From Chrysemys picta bellii (taxonomy: Eukaryota; Chordata; Testudines; Emydidae): a stretch of 64,000 bases of DNA. Positions 45,079 to 55,482 of this stretch are shown piece after piece (position 1 is the first letter of the stretch; each line of letters starts with the position of its first letter). The notes beneath the pieces are model-generated. The model worked only from the letters and a program-made list of their open reading frames with translations. It did not search any database and was not told the origin of the DNA. The stretch lies in assembly GCF_011386835.1 (NCBI RefSeq), contig NC_088800.1, positions 80,106,981-80,170,980 of the forward strand, in the 5' to 3' direction. A program made the position numbers and the translations under genes.

Positions 45079-45451
45079 GGGCACTGGGTTATTCTACAGT
45101 CATTTACTTATGTCAGCATTTCTTATCTCTATGGCCTAGTATGGCTTAAGCTTCAATCTTGCAGACCTCAGCCTGTAGGCCTTAAGTTTCAGCCTTGCTT
45201 ACTTAGATATCTAATACATGATTACTCCTTCTAACTACTAATCAATCTTATACTTCTATAATCCTACAACTTAACTCTATTTAACATACAATGATTATAG
45301 ATGATGTAACATGTTAGTTAATTATAACATCACACAATAAATGAACAATAAACTAAAATCATGAGTGACATTATTATTGCTATTATTATTCCCTTTGATA
45401 AACTCAAATTCTTGGCGATTTGAGGATTCTGAAGTCTCAGGACTGAACTTA

Positions 45452-46035
45452 TATTGGAATTGGAAAAGGTTCAGAAAAGGGGTATGGAACGACTTCCGTA
45501 TGAGGATAGATTAATAAGACTTGGACTTTTCAGCTTGGAAAAGAGACGAGTAAGGGGAGATATGATTGAGGTCTATAAAGTCATGAATGGTGTAGAGAAA
45601 GTAGATAAGGAAGTGTTGTTTACTACTTCTCATAACATAAGAACTAGGGGTCACCAAATGAAATTAATAGGCAGCAGGTTTAAAACAAATAAAAGGAAGT
45701 ATTTCTTCACACAACGCACAGTCAACCTGTGGAACGCCTTGCCAGAGGATGTTGTGAAGGCCAAGACCATAACAGGGTTCAAAAAAGAACTAGATAAATT
45801 CATGGAGGATAGGTCCATCAATGGCTATTAGCCAGGATGGGCAGGGATAGTGTCTCTGGCCTCTGTTTGCCAGAAGCTGTAAATGAGCGACAGGGGATGG
45901 ATCACTTGATGATTACCTGTTCTGGTCATTCCCTCTGGGGCACCTGGCACTGGCCACTGTCGGAAGACAGGATACTGGGCTAGATGAACCTTTGGTATGA
46001 CCCAGTAGGGTCATTCTTATGTTCTTATGTTATGT
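45452..46035 (+). mobile_element. CR1 LINE, 5'-truncated, 3' end complete
   Basis: The end of ORF2 is followed by the CR1 3' UTR ('gccaggatgggcagggatag', 'tggcactggccactgtcgga', 'gaagacaggatactgggcta') and the short tandem tail built on 'ttcttatg' ('cattcttatgttcttatgtt'). 5' truncation plus an intact tail is the normal outcome of CR1 insertion. It abuts the antisense LTR and seems to have inserted beside or into it. This is the best CR1 3' reference in the window. Confidence 0.92.
45454..45831 (+). pseudogene. CR1 ORF2 C-terminal fragment (125 codons)
   Basis: An open reading frame of 125 codons encodes the C-terminal end of the CR1 endonuclease/reverse-transcriptase polyprotein, after the reverse transcriptase domain. 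Family-typical words are '[20 protein letters not shown]', '[14 protein letters not shown]', '[20 protein letters not shown]' and 'FKKELDKFM', ending at a genuine stop (45829-45831). There are no frameshifts, so this copy is fairly young. It is not an independent gene: the first Met is internal to the family protein, and the catalytic domains are missing through 5' truncation. It has no promoter of its own. Confidence 0.9.
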
Positions 46036-46775
46036 TAATGCGCAGGGGCTGCTCCAGGTCAGGGTTGGTAGTGTTCTGGGGGGTCTAGCATGAGGATATC
46101 AGGGGGGTGCTGCAGGTAAGGACTGACATGCAATACCATAGCTGTGTAAGGGACACAGAGTTCAGCAACCAGCAGTTCCCACTGAAAACACTGGCTGCTA
46201 CTGGATGCTGCAGGAAATGATGCCGCTGAGGCACTGAGCTGTGTGGGAGCCGGCGATGCTGCAAGTGAGGATTGAGGTGGGCTCGCCAGCAGTGGCCTAG
46301 CACAGGATGTTGCCAGTGAAGACCGAAGAGGATTGGCAGAGCTGGAATCAAGGCTGAGCTAACAGGGCTTTCCAGGGGCCCAAGCCAGGAATAGCAGGGG
46401 AGCTGGGGGGCAGCACTGGGGAATATTAGTCAAGTGGTGTAGTGAAGCCTGGAGAGCATCTGCTTTAGAAAGTACTAACAGTCCCTGGCTTTCCTCATGG
46501 CAACACCCAGCCAAACATTTTTAGCCATATGAGAAGTTATTGGGTTTCACATTCAAACTCTTCCCCACTCTGAGCCCTGCTTACACCAGCAAACCTCCCA
46601 GTGTCCTCACCTCAAGGAGAGTGACCATTCGCTTCGGTCACATTCCCCTGTGCTCGGATAGATCAAAAATAACCTACCGCCGCCGGGCTGAGATGCCACA
46701 CAAAGCAATTGTCTCGTTGTTTTCTTGTGCTCCCCTGTCGGGCTGGCTGTATCCATCTGTTTCTCTTGTCTTATA
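46036..46775. other. No gene recognised
   Basis: Unique sequence with short ORFs only. Confidence 0.5.
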
Positions 46776-46895
46776 CTCAGAAGGGGCAGAGAGCACCTTT
46801 TTGTTCTGTGTTTGTACAGCGCCTTGCATAATGGGGTCCTAGGCCATAACTGGGGTTTCTAGATGCAATGATAATACAAATAAATAATAATAACT
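46776..46895 (+). repeat. 3' end of MIR/CORE-like SINE
   Basis: It reads 'gaaggggcagagagcacctt', 'tttgttctgtgtttgtacag', 'cgccttgcataatggggtcc', then a tail of 'aaataaataataataac'. The 3' module is intact with an A/T-rich end. Confidence 0.8.
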
Positions 46896-47639
46896 ATCCC
46901 TGTGCCCCCAACTCCATTCAGCACCACACCTGCCACTAATATTTTGGATGGTATCAGAATGCTCCAAGGTAGCTCAATGATCCCCTCTAAATGGCAGGAA
47001 AAGATGTCCCAGACTAAAGCAGCAGGGAAGATAGGCACATGTGTGTTGGGGAGCGTGTCCACCAGGGAATGGTTGGGGGGGGGGGGGTTGAACCCCAAGA
47101 TGGCCACTTGGCTATCCAGAAATTCCAATCGGAAGATCGTCTTTTTGGCCACCTTGTTTGTTATCTGGAGGCCAGATGGGTTGAGTGGAGGTAGCCAGGT
47201 AGTGAGCCCCCTGCATCAGGTGCAGCCGTGCTAAGCTCCAGGCTGGTGCAACCCACTTGTGTGCTGTATCACACGAAGGGCTTGAATAGAGCCATGTGTG
47301 CTAGCACCGTGGGGCCTGATCCCTGATTGGGGAACTGCGGTAACAGGATCCTGGGGGACCTCCAAGGAACACAAAGCAACCCACCAAGCTGGAAGAATTC
47401 TCATGATAAAACAATAGAGCTATTCATGATCAAATTTGCAGCGGCGCAACATTTTGGCATCACTGTTAGTGGCTCTCTCTGACATGGCTTCCTGCTTATA
47501 TTGGGCACCAGCACATGGACGTTCAGAACTGGAGGTCTCTTGGGTAGGAGAGGTGATCGGCTCCTAACTAGCCCACCTCAGACCTGCTGCACCAGGCTGC
47601 CCCCATCCTGATATCTGTCAGATTGACCCCTAGGGCTAC
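46896..47639. other. No gene recognised
   Basis: Contains a G12 homopolymer near 47076-47088. The ORFs here are short and lack domains. Confidence 0.5.
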
Positions 47640-47990
47640 CCTGTCATTTGCAATGAATTTAAATGGTCTGATAATGGTTTGTTGCTGGTGTGATGTCATC
47701 AGGCTGCAACATGGTGACTCTACATTGTGATGTCACATGGTGATAGCATTGTGTCATGAAGTGATGACAAAACATCGTGGTGACATGATACAGTGGCTCG
47801 ACACCAGGCTAAAAGTGGCAAACCTGAGCCTGCCATGTCCTTAACACTATTCCCAGGAGACTTACCCAGAATTCTTCTGGGATTCTTTGTGCAATCGTCT
47901 TGCAGGGTGATTGGTGAATGGTGTGATGTCATCATTTCCCAACAGCTCTGGCTCTCAGTGACAGTGCTATAAGAAATGACATCATAGTGG
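47640..47990. repeat. Cluster of 'tgatgtca' words
   Basis: The octamer-like words 'gtgatgtcat', 'gtgatgtcac', 'gtgatgac', 'ggtgacatga' and 'atgacatcat' occur at least six times, in both orientations. They resemble CRE/AP-1 half-sites. The stretch may be the diverged U3 of the LTR that follows, or an old local tandem repeat. Confidence 0.4.
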
Positions 47991-48600
47991 AGGGGTGGGG
48001 GAATGTGTGCTCTGCTTAATTATCACTTAAGCAGTAAACAGAGTCATCAAGCAGGAAAGGAAACAAAGGAAGCTCAAACAGGTAAGAAAAAAGCAGCAGG
48101 GAACATCCTTCCATAGATCTTTTGCCTTCTGGTACCCAGCTGGAAATGTTTTTCAAGAGCGGGAACTGAAACTATAAAAAGGCAAGACAACCACCCCAAG
48201 AAGCCTCTCTCTTTCTCTCTGCCCATCGAGTCACTGTACCTGAAGGGATAAAGGAAGCAGCTGTTGGACTGGGGATGGGTCCTAACCTAAGAAGTTTGGT
48301 CAGTAAGACTGCTGAAAGCATGTGGTGAGAAAACTTTGCTTTGAACTTAACATAGTTTGTTAAGTTTGGCATCAGTAGCATTTTATCTTTATTTTACTTG
48401 TAACCTTTTCTGACCTTTATGCCTCATTACTTGCACTCACTTAAAATCTCTCTCTTTGTAGTTAATAAACTTGTTTTATCTAATCCAGTGTGTTTAAATT
48501 GAAGTGTGTGGGAAACTCCATTTGGGGTGGCAGGTTGTGTACATATTATTCCTTTTAAAGAAATAATGGACCTAAAATAGCTTGTATTGTCCAGGAGAGG
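47991..48600 (+). mobile_element. ERV LTR-like segment, sense
   Basis: A TATA box (tataaaa at 48173-48179) lies about 290 bp before a polyadenylation signal (aataaa at 48464-48469). Between them are a pyrimidine-rich 'cctctctctttctctctgcc' and 'actgctgaaagcatgtggtg', which I recognise from sauropsid ERV LTRs. 'ttggggtggcagg' at about 48524 could mark U5 end or primer-binding site. Exact LTR ends are not resolved and no ERV ORF was found next to it. Confidence 0.55.
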
Positions 48601-48701
48601 AAGGGTCAGTACTGGAGGGACAAAAGCCAAGTGCCAGAGCCAGGGGGTAATCAGAGTCATAAGCCAAAGGCAGAACTGGAGATCGAAACCTTCGGAGAAA
48701 G

Positions 48702-49030
48702 CTCATAGACTCATAGACTTTAAGGTCAGAAGGGACCATTATGATCATCTAGTCTGACCTCCTGCACAATGCAGGCCACGGAATCTCACGCACCCACTCC
48801 TGTAACAAACCCCTAACCTATGTCTGAGTTATTGAAGTCCTCAAATTGTGGTTTAAAGACCTCAAGGTGCAGAGAATCCTCCAGCAAGTGACCCGTGCCC
48901 CATACTGCAGAGGAAGGCAAAAAACCTTTTAAATAAATAAATAAAATCTGCCCTGGAAGAAAATTCCTTCCCGACCCCAAATATGGCAATCAGTTAAACC
49001 CTGAGCAAGCTGTTTGTGCCGGCAATGGTT
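48702..49030 (-). mobile_element. CR1 LINE 3' end, antisense
   Basis: 'ctcatagactcatagacttt' is the tail; then 'aaggtcagaagggaccatta', 'tgatcatctagtctgacctc', 'ctgcacaatgcaggccacgg', 'gcagagaatcctccagcaag' and 'aattccttcccgaccccaaa'. This is a CR1 subfamily distinct from the 45.5-kb copy. An A/T-rich 'aaataaataaataaaa' expansion interrupts it at about 48930. Confidence 0.88.
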
Positions 49031-49639
49031 ATGGGGAGGAAAGGTACAGGGGAAGGGGAAGGATCAGGTGAAGCTATGGGTGAATTGCCATCTGCCGTGC
49101 TACATGTCTAATGAGTGATACCCTAGCATAGCCCTGCTCCAACTCTTGTTCATTTTCATACCAAAACAAGGGGATGCTCTGTGAAACCAAAGGCAATAAT
49201 TTTAGCACCCATAAAAAGGAAGCACTCCTCCCTGTAGCAAAGAGTCAACCTGTATCACTGTTCGGAGCAGGAAGTCAATGAGTCATGGACCGGGTAAGTA
49301 TGTGACCATTAATAACATAGCTGGGCAATCAAACCTCCTACTCCAGGGTGTCAGCTGTTTGACCACAGGGATCAGGAAGGAAGCAGTGGGCAGCACAGCA
49401 TAATTGGCAATGTGCATTATCAGGGGCTGGCCTTTCCGTGAAGGCACCAGACATCGGTATCTCTCGGAGCCATCCAGCCAAACAGCCAACAAGTTACTGG
49501 GCCTGCAAAAGACTTTCTTCAAACATGTGTGAAAGCAAAACTTAGCTCTCACGAATTTTAGTGGACTCAGCATCAGCTCCTACGTCAGGATTGCTGGGCC
49601 TGCCTCAGCCAGAATGTTCCCCGCTGTAGCATAGTAAAA
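49031..49639. other. No gene recognised
   Basis: Unique or highly decayed sequence between two CR1 copies; the first part may be further CR1 3' UTR. The 96-aa minus-strand ORF shows no domain. Confidence 0.45.
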
Positions 49640-50665
49640 AAGGCATCCATGGGGAATCGTCAGCGGACGGGTGTGTTTCTAATGGGGTTCCGCGGGGATC
49701 ACTACTAGGTAGGCCTGATGCTAGTCAACGTTTTCATCCATGATCAGAACTTAAATATAAAATCATGGCTGATAAAATTTGCAGATCACACAAAGATTGG
49801 CAGAGTGGTAACTGATGAGGCCAGGGCAGACACACAGAGCGATGTGGATCACGTGGTCAGTTGGGACCATACAAATAAAATATGTGTTAACACAGTCAAA
49901 TGCAAAGTTATACAAGAAGAAGGAATTCAGGCCATACCAACAGAATGGGGGACTGTATCCTGGAAAGCAATGACTCTGAAGAGGACCTAAGCATCATAGC
50001 AGACAAGCTACTGAACATGACCTTCCAAGGGAGTAGCAAGTAGGAGTAGAGAGGTGATTTTATCTCTATAAACAGGACTGGCGAGACCGATCCCGGAATA
50101 TTGCATCCAGTTCTGGTGTCCACATTTTAAAAAGAAAGTTGAAAAATTGGGGGGAGTGCAGAAAAGAACCACAACATTTATTCAAGAGCTGGAGAAAAAG
50201 CCTGACAGGGAGTGATTGAAAAAGCTCAATCTGTTTTTAGTTTATCAAAAAGAAGGTTGAGAGGTGATTTGATTTACAGTACATCCATGGGGAGAAAATA
50301 CCAGATACTAAAGAGCTCTTTAATCTAGCGGAGAAAGGCTTGATAAGAACTAGTGGCTGGACGATGAAGCCAGACGAAATCAGATTAGAAATTCGGCACA
50401 ATTTAACAGTGAGGCTGATTAACCACTGGAACAAACTGCCAAAGGAAGTGTGGATTCCCCATCTCTTGACGTCTTCAGATCAAGGCTGGATGCCTTTCTG
50501 GAAGAGACGCTTTAGCCAAATCCAAATTATACATTACTCACACACGTTATTATGCTCACGACAAGGGTAGCTGGATGAAAGGTAATGGCCTGGGTTATAC
50601 AGGTCAGCTGACATGATCTAACGGACCCCTTCTGGCCTTAAACTCTATGAATTTCTGAATGATCT
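49640..50665 (+). mobile_element. Decayed CR1 LINE, sense, RT palm to 3' end
   Basis: It starts in the reverse-transcriptase palm ('ggggttccgcggggatcact', encoding the conserved G-V-P-Q/R-G-S region) and runs through to the 3' end with 'ccttctggccttaaactcta' and the tail 'tgaatttctgaatga'. Several frameshifts and stops break the frame. This subfamily's 3' UTR differs from the 45.5-kb copy, and the divergence suggests an old insertion. Confidence 0.85.
49718..50570 (+). pseudogene. CR1 ORF2 pseudogene fragments
   Basis: In-frame pieces of reverse transcriptase survive. The catalytic F-A-D-D motif is read as FADH (49778-49789), so the second catalytic aspartate is replaced by histidine and the enzyme would be dead even without the frameshifts. 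It is followed by 'VVSWDHTNKICVNTVKCKVI', matching the family's W-x(n)-N/KCK-V region. After a break, 50340-50460 encodes 'IRLEIRHNLTVRLINHWNKL', the C-terminal motif also present in the intact frame at 45.45 kb. Stops separate the pieces. Confidence 0.82.
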
Positions 50666-51840
50666 TACCCAGCCCGAAGGAATGGTGAAAAGGGTTTGGG
50701 TAGAGGTAGTTAAGAACTTTACATGCAGCTGGTAAAGAAGCTTCCACAAGGAGGTGCTATCAGATAAGTTGCATTGTTTTATGTTTCAAGCCATTAATAA
50801 CCTAGAACTAGCAGCTAGCTCCATGGAAACCAACTGGTAGTCAGTGACAGCGACTCCTGTTGCTATAGGAACAGGGCTCAAACAAACAAAAATTACCTAT
50901 AATTTCTCCTCCCCAAAGTTCTCCCACATTGCATTTCCATAGCAACTAATTATCTGGTTAGTTATCCAAACCAAACCAGTGGCACTGCAGGAAATGCTCC
51001 TCCAGCACGTCTGGGTGCTGCAACCTTGCCCAGAAGCTCATTTAGGTTGGTTCATTACTAAGGACCATGCGAAGAAATGTGAGGGGCACAAGAAGCCGGG
51101 CATCTCTGGGTGGGTTCCCTTCATGCCTTCCATGTGACACATCTGGCCAAACACCAAGTGGGTCAGCCACACCTCAGTCGCCTTCTGCACTTCGGCTGCT
51201 GCAGCCTCCTCACGCCTCATCTGGACTCAGCTTCGGTCTGCTCCAAAGGCTGTTGGTAGAGCCATGTTCTCCTGCAGCTCCAGCCAGGCCATTCAGTTCC
51301 CTTTGCTAACTCCTGCCTCAAAGCTCCATGTTCATCTTCACGGTGCTTCATGATTCCATCCCAGACCACACATCGGCTCTCATCTCCTCCCACTCTCTCT
51401 CCAGGCCCCTAAGTTTCTTCTTCGATGATCCCTCGACCATCATCCAGCCTATTAAATGGGTCTGATTATCTGAGTCTGATTCAGACAGCAAGCATCATGG
51501 GGAAGCAGCTGTATCTTGCAGTGTTTGTATGAGCCACCTCGTCATTATTATTCTGGCTCTGGGGCATGTATGTGCTGAAAGACAACGTGAAGTAGGGGAG
51601 GAAGCGGGGAAGGGTAAGAATATTTTTAGCCAATAAATTGTAGCCCCAAAGAATGATCTGCTGTAGGATAAACTTCTGAGCGCAGTGTAACCCCCATAAC
51701 TCCCCATCATCTCCAAGCCTAGAGGAGTTGAACCAGTGCCAGAGCAGGAAGACTTGACCCTAAGTGGGTGTCCAGCTGGACCTTGTTTCTGCAGCAGTGA
51801 AATGAGCTTTGGGGAATCCCGCTGTGTGTTAGGTACTGAG
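50666..51840. other. No gene recognised
   Basis: Unique sequence with short, unsupported ORFs. Confidence 0.5.
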
Positions 51841-51960
51841 AGCTTGATTCAGATCTCACCCTGGTTTAAGGCTGGTGGAACGCCTCTGACTTGAACGACG
51901 TCACTCCTGATTCTCACCCATGTAAATGGGAGCCAAATCGGCCCTAAGAGTTCAGACCTG
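51841..51960. repeat. Relic of palindromic 'cagatctcac' family
   Basis: It reads 'gcttgattcagatctcaccc', 'tggtttaaggctggtggaac', 'gacttgaacgacgtcactcc' and 'tgattctcacccatgtaaat', a decayed fold-back copy. Confidence 0.5.
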
Positions 51961-52063
51961 AAAGAAGCTCTCCTGTTGTTCTGGCCAAAGCAGAGATGGA
52001 CCTTATAGTCTTTGCATGGTCAAGAAGAGACTCAACTGGAGTTAATAGAAAGGGGATTGTTCA

Positions 52064-52215
52064 TTGAGGCTGCTGGACACAGACAGACCCTGTTGTTCTC
52101 CCTGCCTTCGTAGCTCCCAGACTGAGTGACATAACCTGTGCTGCTTAGCAGCAACAAACAGGGTCCCTCTAAGTCCTGGCCTGGACTCCACAGTCACAGA
52201 AGGGTCTATTGAATA
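52064..52215. repeat. Unidentified dispersed repeat, copy A
   Basis: 'gaggctgctggacacagaca', 'gaccctgttgttctccctgc' and 'gtagctcccagactga' here match 63000-63060. 'ccctctaagtcctggcctgg' and 'actccacagtcacagaaggg' match 63325-63365. The two matched blocks are about 60 bp apart here and about 270 bp apart in copy B. I do not recognise the family. Confidence 0.55.
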
Positions 52216-52599
52216 TACTATAGGCCCAAGCTGCAAAATTCAGATCAAGATCTGAAGTTCCCCAATGTGCAGGATTTGGGGGGTCAAATCCAGGATTTTG
52301 GTTTCTCCCCTTATAGGCAGCCACAAAGCTGGGTTATGGATCCAAATTCCCTCAATGTTTGGGGGCACTGGCATCTGAGGAACTTTGGCTGAATCTTGCA
52401 TTTAAAGGGCTGGAATGAGGACGTTTTGCAAGAACCATGGAAAGAAATACACTAAAAAAGAAGCGCCAGAAGCATGCCTTTGACAAGTGTTTGTGTAATT
52501 AACACAAGTAAGTACTTTAGAGGGGATTGGGCACACTAAACCCCCAGCCATATGCCTGTGGAGTGACTGCCCCTCAATTAGTGTCAGGGAATTTGGACT

Positions 52600-52718
52600 C
52601 AAAGAGCCCGATTCTGATCTCAGTCACTGTGATGTGAATCAGTTGCAACCTCATAGAAGTCAGTGGAATCAATGTCGTAAAGCCAGTGTGCGTAAAGCCA
52701 GAAGTGGGCCCACACCGT
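52600..52718. repeat. Relic of palindromic 'cccgattctgatctcagt' family
   Basis: It reads 'agcccgattctgatctcagt', 'cactgtgatgtgaatcagtt', 'catagaagtcagtggaatca' and 'aagccagaagtgggccc'. Both outer arms and the centre are visible. Confidence 0.55.
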
Positions 52719-53212
52719 CTTGGTTTCGTTTCCTTAAGCTTGGAAATCTTGCCCTCTCTGAAAAGACCAGATGAGACGGGAAGAAGCAACAATAAAAGCC
52801 CAAGCCTTAGGATTTAGTAGAGCATCCACATGAGTGGTCCTGATCCAAAACCCAATTAGAGCAACAGAAAGACATCAGATAAATTCAAGGGACGGGGAAT
52901 TAGGAACACGGAGTTCTTGGAAAGCATCATTTCCAGTCTGCAATGTCCAGTTAAGTATCTGCTGTTTAATTGGTGTGGTGTTCTGGTAAGTGGTCGTGTC
53001 AGGGGTCTGGAGACATCTGCCAGCCTCCAGCATTCTGAGAATTCCCTTGAAATCTCATCGGCTTCTGCCCATTACCTTGGCAGCGATGCTGCTCAGACCT
53101 TCAGACAGATGTGCAAAACAGATGTGCCTCTTTGGTTCCCCCCTCCCCAGCACTGTTCTCTCCCTAGCATAAACGTGCTCAGAACTGACCTGTTCAAAGG
53201 TTGCACTGCTTA

Positions 53213-53421
53213 CAGGGCCGGGGCAACCCACTAGGCGACCTAGGCGGTCGCCTAGGACACTGACATTTGGGGGGCGGTGACTGCGGCAGCCGGATCTTCG
53301 GCCGCCCCAATCGTCCGCGGTATTTTGGGGGCAGGACCTTCCGCCGCCTTTGTTGGGGGGGGCATTTCGGGGGCGGGACCTTCCGCCGCCTAGGGCGGCA
53401 AAAAAGCTGGTGGCGCTCCTG
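53213..53421. mobile_element. Non-autonomous hAT element
   Basis: Left end cagggccggggcaaccc and right end gctggtggcgctcctg share CAGGnnCG ends. The 8-bp duplication is actgctta (53205-53212) and gctgctta (53422-53429), one mismatch. The body is GC-rich and carries a direct repeat of 'ggaccttccgccgcct' at about 53334 and 53378. 'cctaggcggtcgcctagg' forms a near-perfect palindrome at 53240-53257. Length 209 bp. Confidence 0.85.
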
Positions 53422-53744
53422 GCTGCTTAACATTATCAGACACCAGTTCATTCACCCTGAGCACTGTACTCAGAAGCTACAAACATCATGAAGGCTGGTG
53501 CCCATACTCATTTTGTGGTTATTAATTTCTCTCCTCCCTATACTCTGGCCAGCCTCTCCCCACAGAAAATGGAAAAGGGGAGAAGGACAAGGATCTGCAT
53601 CGCCCTCTTCTCCCTGGAGACCACCAAACTCTCAGCAGCAGCATGTCCCAAAACTTGTCGCAAGCTATATCGTACATCGGGGTAGTTCCCCTACCAGGTC
53701 ATCCAGCCCTGAGTTTGCTGCCTTCTGAGTTCTCTCAGGCAGTG

Positions 53745-53815
53745 GGCCAGATCCTGAGCTAGTATAAATCGGCATAGCGCCATTGACGCTAATGGATCTT
53801 TGCTGAACTGGCCTA
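53745..53815. repeat. Relic of palindromic 'ggccagatcctgag' family
   Basis: It reads 'gggccagatcctgagctagt', 'ataaatcggcatagcgccat' and 'tgacgctaatggatc', then 'gctgaactggcc'. Confidence 0.5.
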
Positions 53816-54393
53816 GTGACTTCAAGACAGTTCTCCAGGCCTTGTGGACGTTCCCCCCACCCCCAAAGAACAGCGTTCTTATGAAGCTTGATTTGCATAA
53901 TGACACTGAGAGTAGGAAATTCTTTACCCCATTCATAAAAGTAGCTGCCTATGCTGCAAAGGAGGACAGTTGCAAGGAGAGTAAAGGAGGCAATGAAGCC
54001 CAGTGAGGTGCTGCCAACAAGGTGCTCCCACAGAAATGTCCCCTGGCCCCTGTAATAAACCCCATCTCCCAGCGGCGCATGCACACAAGAACCGTGGGGT
54101 GAGGGAGGAGAGGATCTATTTGTATTGCCATGTAAACACAACTCTTTCTTATAACCACAAAGAAAGGAGGCGAACAGACTTTTCTTCCATAATGCACTTT
54201 GCTGGAAATGTATCATCCTTTGCTCCTGAAGACTAGCCAGGGAACTGCCGAGAGCAAAGCAGAGTCACTTGCACTAGAAAGTAAGGATGAAATGGGAGGT
54301 AGGATGAATACCCGGTATAGGGAACTCAGACATATCCTGGCCCAGGAGATAGTACAATCCAATCCACCACCAAATTAGCTCTTTGAAAGCACC
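53816..54393. other. No gene recognised
   Basis: A 183-aa minus-strand ORF (53665-54216) is the longest non-repeat ORF nearby, but it crosses the palindromic relic, has no recognisable domain and shows no splice support. Not called. Confidence 0.4.
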
Positions 54394-54703
54394 CAGTATT
54401 GCCAACCCCAAACATTCAAAAATCAGGAGTCAGGCCTCCAAAATCATTAGTTTATTTTTTTTTAATCTCATAATTATTAAGGTAAAGTGGGGTTCTTTTT
54501 CACTGGGGTTTGAACCTCTAAGGTGCTCTCTGGTTGCATTTTCAAGTTTTTCTCTGCAGACATGAGTGCTAGAAACTTTTTTTTAAAAAACAAAAAGAAA
54601 GCTGAGATTGTCAGACAATCACTTGATTCCCGGAGCTGGGGCTTTAAGTAAAACACCAGCTATCATGAGACTCGTGAGGAAATTGTGAGAGCTGGCAACA
54701 CTG
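54394..54703. mobile_element. hAT-like element without clear TSD
   Basis: Left end cagtattgccaacccc and right end gagctggcaacactg are inverted repeats (CAGTRTTGCCARC). The body is AT-rich and includes 'aaaaatcaggagtcaggcct' and 'atcatgagactcgtgaggaa'. The flanking octamers (aaagcacc and acatcgtt) do not match, so the insertion has been rearranged or is old. Confidence 0.65.
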
Positions 54704-54799
54704 ACATCGTTCTTCTGCACCTGGGAATGTCATTACTGGCGGGGATGATTCAATAGTATCAAGAGATTGGAGGTGGATTTTGTAGTAAGAGGAGGCCCT

Positions 54800-55482
54800 G
54801 AAATATAAACCTTGGTATCAGAGGCCTGGTATGAGGCCTAAGGCCTAAACTAAAGTAATGGTCAAGACTTTGCTAATATGAAGCAAAGTTAAACTGTGAG
54901 CAAGAGGCAGGCCCTGCTCACAGAAGTTGGCAAGGAAAGGGCTGATGTTGCAGAAATACATATTCATTTAGCATAGTTACAGTATAAACATGGTACCAAG
55001 ACACACTATACCGGAACATTCCACAGATAACATGGAACAGGCCGACCCATCCCAATGACAGGGGCAAAAGGGTAAAATGATGGATAGAGTTGTTTTGATC
55101 GAACCAACATATACAAGGTGAGAGGCGGCACCTTACTACATAGAGGGGTTGTACCTTGCTACGTAGAGGGGTTGAACCTCAATACGTCAGGAGTGATGTG
55201 TAACTTGTTTGTATCTGTGTATAAGAATGCATCCCTGAGTGGATGTCTTTGTCCGGCCACGGGGGCAGTGGAAAGTCCCGCCACTGAGCCGGGTCCTTGC
55301 CAAGAGGCATCTATTAGTAGTATGCCCGGTAGACTAAGTAATCTACGGGGAACTGCAATTGTGTCCGAGATCGCAATAAACCTGGCCGAGGTGCCTTTGT
55401 ACCTTACTAGACTCTGTGGTCATTGGGGGTTCTCGTCGGGTTTGCTGTGTCAGCTATCTGCGCAGAGCTGGGGCAGCACACA
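54800..55482 (+). mobile_element. ERV LTR, sense
   Basis: A TATA-like tataag (55219-55224) is followed by aataaa (55375-55380) about 155 bp later. U3 holds three 23-bp direct repeats just upstream of the TATA box. U5 runs through 'ttactagactctgtggtcat' and 'gggggttctcgtcggg'. The 5' boundary is not fixed; 'gcagcaca' at about 55480 is a possible 3' boundary. I recognise the sequence as a turtle ERV LTR. No ERV coding region follows. Confidence 0.55.
55130..55198 (+). repeat. Three 23-bp direct repeats in LTR U3
   Basis: The units are at 55130-55152, 55153-55175 and 55176-55198. The first two share 'accttRctacRtagaggggttg'. The third is diverged ('acctcaatacgtcaggagtg'). The array ends about 20 bp before the TATA-like box, the usual place for LTR enhancer repeats. 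Confidence 0.8.

Larger units (their letters stand above)
44020..45451 (-). mobile_element. Antisense ERV LTR with nested insertions
   Basis: On the minus strand the region has a TATA-like attataaaagagg (44616-44628 and again 44377-44389) and, about 215 bp further, a polyadenylation signal (rc of 'tttattaaag' near 44168). That is the order and spacing of an LTR. I recognise the body ('tacaaggtttagtctatttt', 'gctatgattacccaagcata') as a common turtle LTR. It is interrupted by a Penelope-like pair (44390-44615) and a MITE (44791-45078). Removing these leaves roughly 0.9 kb. Outer ends are uncertain. Confidence 0.55.

Noticed and set aside
53665..54216. 183-aa minus-strand ORF
   Set aside because: It crosses a dispersed palindromic repeat relic and has no domain.
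54386..54711. 8-bp duplication around the CAGTATTGCCAAC element
   Set aside because: Flanking octamers aaagcacc and acatcgtt do not match, so only the inverted termini support the call.
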